Positions 25,399 through 33,389 of a stretch of 64,000 nucleotides of DNA are shown piece by piece; position 1 is the stretch's first letter; each line of letters starts with the position of its first letter. The position numbers and the translations under genes were made by a program. The stretch spans positions 4,602,501-4,666,500 of the forward strand of contig NZ_CP034437.1 in the NCBI RefSeq assembly GCF_003952225.1, given 5' to 3'. The stretch comes from Paenibacillus albus (GTDB taxonomy: Bacteria > Bacillota > Bacilli > Paenibacillales > Paenibacillaceae). Under the pieces are notes generated by a model. The model searched no databases and was not told the origin of the DNA. It saw only the letters and a program-made list of their open reading frames with translations.

Positions 25399-25448
25399 CA
25401 AAAAGAAAAGGCATCCCACAAGCCAGCACTTGGCCTGCGAGACACCTT
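25399..25448 (-). terminator. Terminator of the yjcZ-like gene
   Basis: Minus strand: imperfect long stem (AGGTGTCTCGCAGGCCA with TGGCTTGTGGGATGCCT) followed by TTTCTTTTT, 15 bases after the stop of the small gene. Confidence 0.7.
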
Positions 25449-25462
25449 CCCGCGTTGTTATA

Positions 25463-25645
25463 TTAGTATTTGTAAGGACCTGGGCCTGCGACGCCAGCGA
25501 CGTTACCTGGCATATTACCAGGCATATATCCGCCGTGACCTCCGCCTACTCCGCCCATGCATCCACAAATTACGATGACGAGCAGAATGAAAAGGACGAG
25601 AATTACACCTGCGCTCGTGAAAGCTCCACCTACATGACCAGACAT
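25463..25645 (-). CDS. YjcZ-family small sporulation protein
   Basis: A 60-aa protein with one hydrophobic helix (ILVLFILLVIVICGC, about residues 16-30) and a Gly/Pro/Asn-rich tail (GGVGGGHGGYMPGNMPGN). The VLFILLVIV core is the hallmark of the YjcZ family of short membrane peptides found in Bacillus and Paenibacillus, several of which are spore-associated. AGGAGG lies ten bases before the ATG at 25645 (four before an earlier in-frame ATG). The function of the family is unknown. The CG pair after the helix is unusual next to copper genes. Confidence 0.75.
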   Translation of the reverse strand: MSGHVGGAFTSAGVILVLFILLVIVICGCMGGVGGGHGGYMPGNMPGNVAGVAGPGPYKY

Positions 25646-25758
25646 TAGCATTGCACCTCCTGGAGTATTGAGTACTCTTTAACCTATGTACAGGAGGGGC
25701 TAATGGATTGGGTGTTTGACCGGGAGACATTAATTCGGGTACATTCGCCTAACTCTGC

Positions 25759-26313
25759 TTAAATCTGATATAAGAACACGGCCGCCAGAATGAAAATGCC
25801 GAATGCGAATACATAAGGATGAAACAGCACCGTTTCCTTCCCCTTCGCAGACTCTTCCTCTCCCGAGCCCGAGCCCGAGCCCGAGCCTTCCGATTCCTCA
25901 CGAATTAGCTGCTGCAGCACAACATGAATGAACAGAAAGATCACATCAATGAACACAGCCATCATCTCAGGACGGCTGCCAAGCATAGCACCTAGCATCG
26001 CACCCATCATTCCGCCCATGATCCCCGCAAGCATACCGTCAAGCGCAGCCATCGCGCTGATCGGTTTCCCAGCCATATAACCGCAAACGATGCCCAGCAG
26101 CACGGCAAGCACGGTTGGCGAAGTCAGATCATGCGGATAGAGGATTCCGATAATCGTGCCGACTGAGACGCTTGCCATCATCGCAATCGTCATCGCAATC
26201 ATCATGCCCGCCATGCAGCTCAGCTTTGCGCTTCGCTGCCGCGTACGAACGATGGAGTAACCGGACAAGCCGGCGATACCAGCAATGCTGACGAAATAGA
26301 AGTAATCCATCAC
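25759..26313 (-). CDS. Met-rich multi-helix membrane protein, unknown function
   Basis: A 184-aa integral membrane protein with about five helices. Helices 2 and 4 are crowded with Met and Gly (CMAGMMIAMTIAMMASV; GMLAGIMGGMMGAMLGAMLG). A polar loop with a repeated SG/GE stretch (GSGSGSGSGEEE) precedes a last helix. I recognise no named family. Met-rich helices and the position next to csoR-copAZ suggest copper binding or transport, but this is inference and no CsoR box precedes the gene. The start is GTG 26313 (AGGGG eight bases upstream) or ATG 26310. Confidence 0.7.
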   Translation of the reverse strand: MMDYFYFVSIAGIAGLSGYSIVRTRQRSAKLSCMAGMMIAMTIAMMASVSVGTIIGILYPHDLTSPTVLAVLLGIVCGYMAGKPISAMAALDGMLAGIMGGMMGAMLGAMLGSRPEMMAVFIDVIFLFIHVVLQQLIREESEGSGSGSGSGEEESAKGKETVLFHPYVFAFGIFILAAVFLYQI

Positions 26314-26542
26314 GCAGGACGCCCCTTTATCGCTTAAGCTAGCACATCATTCCATGATAGTATTCGGCCGTTCCTGTCAATATTCGTGCGATGAAGATTT
26401 TCTAATGGAATTCTCATACTTAGCTTCAAAGCCTTGCTATTGCTTAGGAATCCGCTTACACAGTAAATGCTGGAAATTTTTCATGTGCTATAGTTGCGTT
26501 AGGTCATTTGTCCTATCACAATTCATCACAGGGGGAACAATT

Positions 26543-27013
26543 ATGAAAAAGACAAATATAAGCAAGCTGGCTATGAGCGTAACACTTAGCTTTTCTTTAT
26601 TAATGGGCGGTACGGTGGCGCTGCAAGCAACGCCGGCACATGCAACTTCGTCCTCTACAGCGGCAGGCATCACCAGCCTGGGTAAAAAATATTTGGGAAC
26701 ACCTTATAAATTCGGCGCTTCGACAAGTACGACACGCGTATTCGACTGCTCTTCGTTTACGAAATATGTGTACAAGAAGTACGGCATCAATCTTCCGCGC
26801 TCTTCTAAGAGCCAATCCAAGGTTGGTTCGTATGTAAGCCGCAGCAACCTGAAAGCAGGCGACTTGGTCTTCTTCTATAAACCTATTCACCATGTCGGGA
26901 TCTACATCGGCAACGGCAAAATACTGCACACGTACGGCAAGCCCGGCGTCGTCATCTCGAGCATCAAATCCGGTTGGTGGAGCCAGCATTACGCAACGGC
27001 ACGCCGCGTCTAA
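26543..27013 (+). CDS. Secreted NlpC/P60 endopeptidase
   Basis: A 156-aa exported cell-wall hydrolase. The signal peptide (residues 1-34, ending at AHA) is followed directly by one NlpC/P60 domain. Catalytic Cys69 is in RVFDCSSFTKYVYKKYG, His117 in HHVGIYIGNG, and the third residue is His129 (KILHTYG). It should cleave gamma-D-Glu-diaminopimelate bonds in peptidoglycan stems. No SH3 or LysM anchor is present. The ATG at 26543 follows GGGGGA seven bases upstream; the frame extends 63 codons further upstream without a ribosome site. Monocistronic and convergent with the CLC gene. Confidence 0.93.
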   Translation: MKKTNISKLAMSVTLSFSLLMGGTVALQATPAHATSSSTAAGITSLGKKYLGTPYKFGASTSTTRVFDCSSFTKYVYKKYGINLPRSSKSQSKVGSYVSRSNLKAGDLVFFYKPIHHVGIYIGNGKILHTYGKPGVVISSIKSGWWSQHYATARRV

Positions 27014-27016
27014 TAC

Positions 27017-27072
27017 AAAAGAAGGGAAGAATCGCTCCTCGTTAATGAGGAGCGGCTCTTCCCTTCTTTTTG
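27017..27072. terminator. Bidirectional terminator
   Basis: AAAAGAAGGGAAGA pairs with TCTTCCCTTCTTTT, with an inner CGCTCCTC/GAGGAGCG stem and T-runs on both strands. It serves the NlpC gene (+) and the CLC gene (-), whose stop codon lies inside the stem. Confidence 0.95.
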
Positions 27073-28325
27073 GCATTTGCGCGTTCAAGCAGCAGCCTCG
27101 CGCCTGGCACTCGAATGAGATAGCGCGGCTTCGGCACGCCATGAAGCTGCGATTCATAGATGCCGGCATGCCCGGAGAACATATAGCTGATCAGACAGAC
27201 GAGAATCATGTAGCCGATTCCAGCGCCTCCGAACAGCTCGCAGCCGAGCACGACGCAAGCGATAGGCGTGTTGGATGCCCCGGCGAATACGGCAATCAGG
27301 CCAAGTCCGGCGAGGAACGGAACACTGAGATGTAGTAGCGGAGCGAGCGCATTGCCAAGCGCGGCGCCTATGACGAAGAGCGGCGTCACTTCCCCGCCTA
27401 GAAAGCCCGAACCGAGTGTAATGACAGTGAAGACGCTTTTCCAGATGAAATCGACTGTGGGCAGCTGCTCATGAAACGATTGAACGAGCAAGGGCAAGCT
27501 AAGTCCGAGATAGGTCCTCGATCCGGCGATATAAACCAGCGCAATGACAACCATTCCGCCGATGAAGCTTCTTACATATGCACGCGAAACGATGCGGCTG
27601 AGAATACCTTTGAGCTGCTTGATTCCCATCACGAACAGCCAGCTCATGAGGCCGAAACAGATAGCAGCTGCAGCCACTTTCAGGAGCAGAATCATCGAGA
27701 ATGGCGGAATAACGCCAATACTGTAGGAGAGATGTTTGATGCCAAGCTCGCGCGTTAGCCAATCTCCAACGAATGCCGAGATGACGACAGCGATGATCGC
27801 CTTGTGAGCGACTCTTCTTCCCATCGTAACCACTTCGAGTGCAAACACGGCACCAGCGAGAGGAGTTCCGAATACAGCTCCAAAGCCGCCGCTTATGCCG
27901 GATAACAATAGAATCCGCCGATCTACGGCATTCGCTTGCAGGTATCGTGCTGCGAGATCCGCGAGACTGCCGCCCATCTGAACTGCAGTCCCTTCTCGTC
28001 CTGCTGAACCGCCGAACAGATGCGTCACCCATGTGCCCAGTAAGATCATTGGCGCCATTCGAAGCGGTACACGTTCAGCTCCATCCTCTTGCAAGCCGCG
28101 AATCTGTTCCACAATAAGATTGTTGCCTCGAGAAGCAGCTCCGCCTCTCTTTAAATACATATAGCTCACCGCCGCTCCTGCAAGCGGAAGCAGAAAGAGC
28201 AGCCAAGCATGTGCTTCGCGCACATCCGTTACAGCATCAAGCCCCGCCAAGAACAGTGCAGACGCTAAGCCAGATAAGACGCCGACTATGAAACCATATA
28301 AGATCCATTTGACAAATGTACGCAT
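27042..28325 (-). CDS. CLC-type anion/proton antiporter, probably fluoride (CLC-F) type
   Basis: A 427-aa CLC channel/transporter. CLC signatures: the gating-glutamate motif GREGT (in GGSAGREGTAVQMGG) and GGEVTPLFVIGAALG. Where chloride-type CLCs carry GSGIP, this protein has GNNLI (RGNNLIVEQI, about residues 67-76). From memory of the family, loss of the chloride-coordinating Ser and the GEVTPLF form mark the CLC-F branch that exports fluoride. That assignment is inference. I looked for a fluoride riboswitch in 28326-28473 and found no convincing one. The start is ATG at 28325, eight bases after AAGGTGG. Confidence 0.85.
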   Translation of the reverse strand: MRTFVKWILYGFIVGVLSGLASALFLAGLDAVTDVREAHAWLLFLLPLAGAAVSYMYLKRGGAASRGNNLIVEQIRGLQEDGAERVPLRMAPMILLGTWVTHLFGGSAGREGTAVQMGGSLADLAARYLQANAVDRRILLLSGISGGFGAVFGTPLAGAVFALEVVTMGRRVAHKAIIAVVISAFVGDWLTRELGIKHLSYSIGVIPPFSMILLLKVAAAAICFGLMSWLFVMGIKQLKGILSRIVSRAYVRSFIGGMVVIALVYIAGSRTYLGLSLPLLVQSFHEQLPTVDFIWKSVFTVITLGSGFLGGEVTPLFVIGAALGNALAPLLHLSVPFLAGLGLIAVFAGASNTPIACVVLGCELFGGAGIGYMILVCLISYMFSGHAGIYESQLHGVPKPRYLIRVPGARLLLERANAKKKGRAAPH

Positions 28326-28473
28326 TGCATGCCACCTTCTTGCCTTTCTAAACCGAAAAATCGTTATTCCCATCATAGCCGTTCGAATATGACATCGGCA
28401 ATAAACTTCTCTTATCGGGTATAAAAGACATGGCAAAACGTCCATCCTAAATAAGAATGGAGGTGATCTACTT

Positions 28474-28629
28474 ATGGCAAAGGACGTACTGTGCGAAGTG
28501 AACTCTTGCAAGCACTGGGCAGCAGGCAATAACTGCAATGCCTCTTCCATCTATGTTGTCAGCAACCGCGGTCAGCAAGCGAGAAACTCGGAAGAGACCG
28601 ACTGCAAAACATTTGATCCAAAAATTTAA
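28474..28629 (+). CDS. DUF1540-type Cys-rich miniprotein
   Basis: A 51-aa protein (MAKDVLCEVNSCKHWAAGNN...). Four Cys residues, at positions 7, 12, 21 and 43, are spaced like the DUF1540 family (CxxxxCxxW...C...C), a likely small metal-binding fold common in spore-formers. A near-perfect ribosome site (GGAGGTGAT) lies seven bases before the ATG. Function unknown. It is divergent from the CLC gene and ends 55 bases before a strong hairpin. Confidence 0.82.
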   Translation: MAKDVLCEVNSCKHWAAGNNCNASSIYVVSNRGQQARNSEETDCKTFDPKI

Positions 28630-28684
28630 GCAACAATGTAAACTGGTTATAGCCGTCCCATCGGCAAAAGCTATGTAGAAAACA

Positions 28685-28712
28685 ATGAGCCGCCTTGTCA
28701 GAGGCGGCTCAT
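28685..28712. terminator. Hairpin terminator between DUF1540 gene and sugar isomerase-like gene
   Basis: ATGAGCCGCCT/AGGCGGCTCAT perfect 11-bp stem. The minus strand is followed by TGTTTTCT and the plus strand by CCTGTTCC, so it probably stops the isomerase-like transcript better than the DUF1540 one. Confidence 0.8.
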
Positions 28713-28744
28713 CCTGTTCCTCTATACTGTAGTATAGCCAACAG

Positions 28745-28759
28745 TGATAATAATTATCA
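28745..28759. promoter_or_regulatory. Fur box (orphan)
   Basis: TGATAATAATTATCA is a perfect 7-1-7 Bacillus Fur box. It lies between the hairpin at 28685-28712 and the 3' end of the isomerase-like gene (stop at 28780), with no recognised gene start downstream on either strand. Confidence 0.6.
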
Positions 28760-28779
28760 TTGAGAATAGAATTATTCGA

Positions 28780-29583
28780 TTACACCCACTGCTTCACGTT
28801 TTCACGGAAACGTCTGTAGATCCAATCGTTCACTTCCCACAGGTCTGCAACCGGCACGTTCGTGTGCGGCAACGTATGCAGGTAGCCTGGAGGGCCGAAT
28901 TCCGGCGCAACGTAAGCGAACTCTTGGCCTTGAGCGGCACGTGCTTGAATCATCTGTTTCCACCAGCCCTCGAACAAAGCAACCTCAGTCGCATACTCCG
29001 GCGCAGATGGGTCTGGAACCTGTGGACCTTCCGCATAGCCGACGCGAGCGTGGATGTGCAGCGTGCGGGAAACGGCAAGCGCGATATCCGCTTGATTGTC
29101 TTCCAAGTGCGATTCGCATACGCATGTCCAGTGGCTGAAATCTGCCGTCAGCTTCAGCTCAGGCAGCGCTTCGAGCAAACGCGCTGTCGTCCATGGCGTA
29201 AACATTGCGCGCTGGCGGTGAGTTTCGTGACCGACCATTAGGCCTGTAGAACGCTCAACTGCCAGTGCTTTCGTGAAGAAGTCTACTTGCTGTTCGAAGG
29301 TCATGAAGTCGCGTGCGCTATGTGAATTCACGAACAGCGGTTTGAACGATACTGCGCGTTCCACTTGCTCTTGGAAGCTTGCTGCATGGTCAGCGCCGCC
29401 TGTAAAGATTTGCGGTACAAAATCAAGACCGAACTCTTGAAGAAGCTCTTTAAACTCCGATTCATCAGCTGCGTCCGGCATTGGTGTTTCAACACCGTCA
29501 AAGCCTGCTGCTTGAATGCGGGTAAACATCTCGCGGTAAGTGCCTTCCATTCCCCATAGAGGTTTCAAAAATTTCGTTTGCAA
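28780..29583 (-). CDS. Xylose isomerase-like TIM-barrel sugar isomerase/epimerase
   Basis: A 267-aa protein of the AP-endonuclease-2/xylose isomerase-like fold. Signs: GFDGVETPMPD near the N terminus, LFVNSHSARDF, GLMVGHETHRQR, LTADFSHWTCVCES, and HIHARVGYAEGPQV with metal-type His/Glu/Asp residues. It is likely to act on a sugar or sugar derivative; the substrate is unknown. The start is TTG at 29583, nine bases after AGGAGG. The ATG at 29637 has no ribosome site and an internal ATG lies too far inside. It follows the ABC exporter gene by 85 bases, which include a TATAAC element, so it may have its own promoter. Confidence 0.78.
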   Translation of the reverse strand: MQTKFLKPLWGMEGTYREMFTRIQAAGFDGVETPMPDAADESEFKELLQEFGLDFVPQIFTGGADHAASFQEQVERAVSFKPLFVNSHSARDFMTFEQQVDFFTKALAVERSTGLMVGHETHRQRAMFTPWTTARLLEALPELKLTADFSHWTCVCESHLEDNQADIALAVSRTLHIHARVGYAEGPQVPDPSAPEYATEVALFEGWWKQMIQARAAQGQEFAYVAPEFGPPGYLHTLPHTNVPVADLWEVNDWIYRRFRENVKQWV

Positions 29584-29668
29584 GAGCTTGTTCCTCCTAA
29601 AGTCTAATACCGTTATAATTTGGTTTGCAGCTACCACTATACACGCTGCATGTCCGCCGTGACTACAC

Positions 29669-31426
29669 TTATTCTACGATTTCTACACTTTGTAAGCGCA
29701 ATTGCTGCGTCGCGAACTCGCGGTATAGAGAATGAGTGGCCAGCAGTTCCTCATGAGTGCCGCTTCCTGTCAGAGTGCCCTTCTCAACAAATATAATTTG
29801 GTCCGCGTCTACAACCGTAGACAATCGGTGCGCGATAACGAGCGTCGTGCGGCCATCCATCAGATTCTTTAACGCTTCCTGTACAACGACCTCAGACTTG
29901 CTGTCCAGAGCGGACGTCGCCTCGTCGAGCATTAGTATCTTTGGATCGCGCAGCAGCGCTCTGGCAATTGCAATTCGCTGCCTTTGACCGCCTGAGAGCT
30001 TGATCCCTCGCTCGCCAACCTCTGTATCATAACCTTCCGGCAGCTCGCTGATGAAAGTATGCGCATAGGCCATCTCTGCTGCCTTCATTAGTGTTCCATC
30101 GCTAACCTCGTGTTCGATGCCATAGCAAATATTTTCCCGTATTGTGCCTGCGATTAACGGACTCTCCTGAGATACGTAACCGAACTGGCTCCGCCATTCC
30201 CGGAGGTTAAAGCTATCGATCGTTTCGTCGCCGTATTTGATGCTCCCGCCTGTTGGCTCGTAGTAGCGCTCCAGCAGCGAGAAGAGCGTTGTTTTGCCGC
30301 CGCCGCTGGGTCCAACAATTGCTGTCACCGTGCCTGGATCGACACGGAAATCAAGATCCTTGAGAACCGGCTCGCCATCGCCGTAAGCGAAGCCGAGGCC
30401 ACTCAATGTAATTGGCTGAGCTATCTTGGTAACCGGCTTCCCTTGCTCGTGATCCTCCTCTGGCGAGTCCAGAATAGCGCTGATCCGTTCCGTCGCGCCG
30501 ACCGTCTTCTTGAACTGCGTGAAGAACGTCGTAATCTGCGTCATCGGCATGACAATTTGAATCAGATATAGAATGAACGCAACGAGCTCGCCTGCACTAA
30601 GTGCACCAGATGCAACACGCATTCCGCCGTAACCGATAATGACGACAAGCAGCATCATCATAACGAAGTACATAAGCGGTGCAATTAACGCTTGAACCTT
30701 TGCTTCCTTAACCCCGAACTTATACAAGCTGTTAATCCATTTGCTGCCTGCTGCATATTCTCTGTGCTCCGCATTCATCGACTTCACAAGACGCACTTCC
30801 GAGAGCACCTGCGTAAGCGTCGTTGTGAAGGAGGCCGTTTCCTTCTGCAGCCCCTTAGAGATGAGATACATCTGTCTACCGAGCGGAGCCATGAACAGCG
30901 CCGCAACCGGAATGACTGCGAGCATGACCGAAGTCATCTGCCAATCCATATAGAATAAGACGATGATGGAGCCGATTACGCTGATGATTCCGGACAAGAA
31001 ATTCGTTAAATTCTCGGCGATCAGCTGCTTCACAACGCCGGTATCGTTCGTCATTCGGCTGATGGTCTCACCCGTCCGATTGCTGTCATAATACGGAATC
31101 GGGAGCACAAGCAGCTTCTTCCACAGCCGATCCCGCAAATTCGCGACGATGCGCTGGCCCGCTACGTTAAGCATATAACCGGAGAAGCCGCTGACAACGG
31201 CTTGCAGGACGAAGATCCCGCCGAACCCGGCGATCTGCTTCCAGCTCAGATTGCTTATCGAGAAGCCATCAACGAGATTTTTCGTAAACAGCGGAATGAT
31301 GAGCGAGACTGCCGTCCCCGCCAGGCTCATCACGATTGCGAATATAATCAATGCTTTCGATGGCTTCGTCCTCGCGATCAGCCTCACCAGCTGCTTCCAA
31401 TTCCCTTTATTCTCTTTCTCTTCCAT
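29669..31426 (-). CDS. ABC exporter half-transporter, homodimer type
   Basis: A 585-aa fused permease-ATPase (six helices in residues 1-320, ATPase from about 340). All ATPase motifs are canonical: Walker A GPSGGGKTTL, signature LSGGQRQRIAIARAL, Walker B ILMLDEATSALD, H-loop VIAHRLST. It should therefore work as a homodimer, like BmrA/MsbA, exporting lipophilic drugs or lipids. The start is ATG at 31426 with AGGA seven bases upstream. It lies 50 bases downstream of the beta-lactamase-fold gene on the same strand. Confidence 0.9.
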   Translation of the reverse strand: MEEKENKGNWKQLVRLIARTKPSKALIIFAIVMSLAGTAVSLIIPLFTKNLVDGFSISNLSWKQIAGFGGIFVLQAVVSGFSGYMLNVAGQRIVANLRDRLWKKLLVLPIPYYDSNRTGETISRMTNDTGVVKQLIAENLTNFLSGIISVIGSIIVLFYMDWQMTSVMLAVIPVAALFMAPLGRQMYLISKGLQKETASFTTTLTQVLSEVRLVKSMNAEHREYAAGSKWINSLYKFGVKEAKVQALIAPLMYFVMMMLLVVIIGYGGMRVASGALSAGELVAFILYLIQIVMPMTQITTFFTQFKKTVGATERISAILDSPEEDHEQGKPVTKIAQPITLSGLGFAYGDGEPVLKDLDFRVDPGTVTAIVGPSGGGKTTLFSLLERYYEPTGGSIKYGDETIDSFNLREWRSQFGYVSQESPLIAGTIRENICYGIEHEVSDGTLMKAAEMAYAHTFISELPEGYDTEVGERGIKLSGGQRQRIAIARALLRDPKILMLDEATSALDSKSEVVVQEALKNLMDGRTTLVIAHRLSTVVDADQIIFVEKGTLTGSGTHEELLATHSLYREFATQQLRLQSVEIVE

Positions 31427-31476
31427 GTGTACATCCTGTCCTTCCTCTGGTGTTGGTAGCGAAATCTTATCACCGG

Positions 31477-32448
31477 TTAATGAACAGAAGATGAACAGAA
31501 TGGGACGATCGTCTCGAGCAGCAGCAGCTTCGCGTAGATGGCGCTGCCCTTACCGTCTGGCTCCTTGCGTATCGCTGCCACAAGCTCAAGCGAAGGTACA
31601 ACAGCAATATATTGACCCCCGTATCCTTTTGCAAAATAGAAATCTACCACTCTGTTATGCGCCTGCGAGGAGACCCACCAGTGGTAACCGTACTCCCCGA
31701 ATATCGGCGGTTCGTAGTGGGAGAATCCTTTGTGATGAGCCGTTGTCGATGAAGCTACCCACGCTTCCGGCACCACCTGCTCGCCTTCCCACCGCCCGCC
31801 TTGCAGATAAAGCTGCCCGAACTTCGCCATATCCTCCGCGGTCAAATGCAGCCCCACACCGCCTTCAAAGATGCCAGCATGATCACTGTTCCATCTTGGC
31901 CGCCGGAAGGCGAGCTTCTTGAACAGCTTCTGATCGGCATAGTCATAGGTGGACATGCCTGTCACCTGAGTCAAAATCGCCGATAACAGATGCGATCCTC
32001 CGGAATTGTAGGCGAAGGCATCTCCCGGCTCATGCTCCATCGGCTGCGAGAGGACGAACGAAACCGGGTCGTCCGTACGCTTCATCTGCCAATACGGTTT
32101 ATCGAATTCCGGCCACTCGATGCCAGAGGTCATCGTCAGCAGATGCTTGATTCGAATCGCTTGCATCCGCTCGTCATCTGCTCGTTCAATTTGCGGAAAA
32201 TAACGGCTGATTGGCGTTTCAATGGACTCGATCAGCCCTTGTTCTAGCGCGATGCCGATCAGCGCGGATAGGATGCTCTTCGTTACGGAATAGACCGCAC
32301 CGATGCGATCGACGCCTTTGTCATGCCATTCCCAGACCAGCGAGCCGCCTTGCAGCAAGACGACATCTTTTATTTTCCAAGCATGAAGCTTCTCTTGCAA
32401 TTCGTCTGTCAGTAAACCCTGCGGTGCACTTCGTGAAAGCAGCTTCAT
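31477..32448 (-). CDS. Beta-lactamase-fold serine hydrolase
   Basis: A 323-aa protein of the class C beta-lactamase/esterase family (PF00144). The nucleophile motif SxxK is in YSVTKSILSALIG, and the Tyr motif is YNSG (FAYNSGGSHLLS). The C-terminal HxG/KTG-like motif appears as FYFAKGYGGQYIAV. No signal peptide, so probably cytoplasmic; many such proteins are esterases or peptidases rather than antibiotic-resistance enzymes. The start is ATG at 32448, nine bases after GAGGAA. Divergent from the esterase gene at 32562. Confidence 0.85.
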   Translation of the reverse strand: MKLLSRSAPQGLLTDELQEKLHAWKIKDVVLLQGGSLVWEWHDKGVDRIGAVYSVTKSILSALIGIALEQGLIESIETPISRYFPQIERADDERMQAIRIKHLLTMTSGIEWPEFDKPYWQMKRTDDPVSFVLSQPMEHEPGDAFAYNSGGSHLLSAILTQVTGMSTYDYADQKLFKKLAFRRPRWNSDHAGIFEGGVGLHLTAEDMAKFGQLYLQGGRWEGEQVVPEAWVASSTTAHHKGFSHYEPPIFGEYGYHWWVSSQAHNRVVDFYFAKGYGGQYIAVVPSLELVAAIRKEPDGKGSAIYAKLLLLETIVPFCSSSVH

Positions 32449-32561
32449 TGGGAGTGTTCCTCGCTTGTTCGTTTAAGTTTATTTGGATTGCGTGTACAAT
32501 AAAGTAGTTTAGATAACAGCGACTACATTACATATCCGGCTAGGAGGCGCTACAATCCATT

Positions 32562-33332
32562 ATGGCACTTATTCAATGTGATTTCTTCTCCGAAACACTC
32601 GGCCTTTCAACTTCGATGAACGTTATTTTGCCGCAATCGGCCCCTTCTCAAATCGGTATGGACTCGAAAGCGGCAGCACAGACGAAGCACCGTACCTTAT
32701 ATCTGCTGCACGGCATGTCCGATGATCATTCAATCTGGCTTCGCCGGACTTCGATCGAGCGCTATGTCGCATCGCTTGGCATCGCGGTCGTCATGCCTGC
32801 CGTCCACCGCAGCTATTATGCCGATATGGTGGCTGGAGGCAAGTACTGGACCTTCATCAGTGAAGAATTGCCTGCAATTGCTCGCTCCTTCTTCCCGCTA
32901 TCGGACCGTAGAGAAGACAACTTCGTCGCAGGCTTGTCCATGGGCGGCTATGGCGCGTTCAAGCTTGCCCTGAACAAACCGGAGCAATATGCTGCTGCAG
33001 CCAGCTTATCCGGCGCGCTTGATGCGGCAAGTTTCACTCATCGGATGCCGGAAGAAGCCAAGCTGATCTTCGGCACGGACAACTATGTAAATGAACTGCC
33101 GAATAATCTGTTCCTGGCAGCAGATACGTTGGCGCAGCAATCAGAGCCAGCTATACCGTTATTATACCAATGCTGCGGCACGGAAGACTTCTTGTATGAA
33201 GACAACATCCGATTCCGGGATCATGCGCAGCAGCTCAATTTGCCATTTACCTATGAAGAAGGTCCAGGCGAGCATGAGTGGGGCTATTGGGACAAGCAAA
33301 TCCAGCGCGTGCTGGAATGGCTTCCGCTCTAA
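32562..33332 (+). CDS. Alpha/beta-hydrolase esterase (tributyrin esterase-like)
   Basis: A 256-aa esterase of the EstA/S-formylglutathione hydrolase group (esterase D fold). The N terminus [20 protein letters not shown] is characteristic. [20 protein letters not shown] is the oxyanion region, the nucleophile Ser is in [11 protein letters not shown], and the Asp and His are probably in [11 protein letters not shown] and [11 protein letters not shown]. No signal peptide. It should hydrolyse short-chain acyl esters such as acetylated sugars. AGGAGG lies a little far (14 bases) from the ATG, but no other start fits. Monocistronic. Confidence 0.9.
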   Translation: MALIQCDFFSETLGLSTSMNVILPQSAPSQIGMDSKAAAQTKHRTLYLLHGMSDDHSIWLRRTSIERYVASLGIAVVMPAVHRSYYADMVAGGKYWTFISEELPAIARSFFPLSDRREDNFVAGLSMGGYGAFKLALNKPEQYAAAASLSGALDAASFTHRMPEEAKLIFGTDNYVNELPNNLFLAADTLAQQSEPAIPLLYQCCGTEDFLYEDNIRFRDHAQQLNLPFTYEEGPGEHEWGYWDKQIQRVLEWLPL

Positions 33333-33337
33333 GTGAT

Positions 33338-33385
33338 AAAGCCGCAGATAGCGAGTGCTTGATGCACTTCCTATTCTGCGGCTTT
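33338..33385. terminator. Bidirectional terminator
   Basis: AAAGCCGCAGA/TCTGCGGCTTT with an inner AGTGC/GCACT stem, between the convergent esterase and YVTN genes. Confidence 0.9.
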
Positions 33386-33389
33386 CTGT

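Noticed and set aside
28326-28473. Fluoride riboswitch before the CLC gene
   Set aside because: I searched for the conserved GGxGATGG and GCCAT-type elements in the expected order and found no convincing match.
31477-32448. Antibiotic-resistance beta-lactamase
   Set aside because: SxxK and YxN-like motifs show the fold, but there is no signal peptide and the sequence looks like the esterase/peptidase branch.
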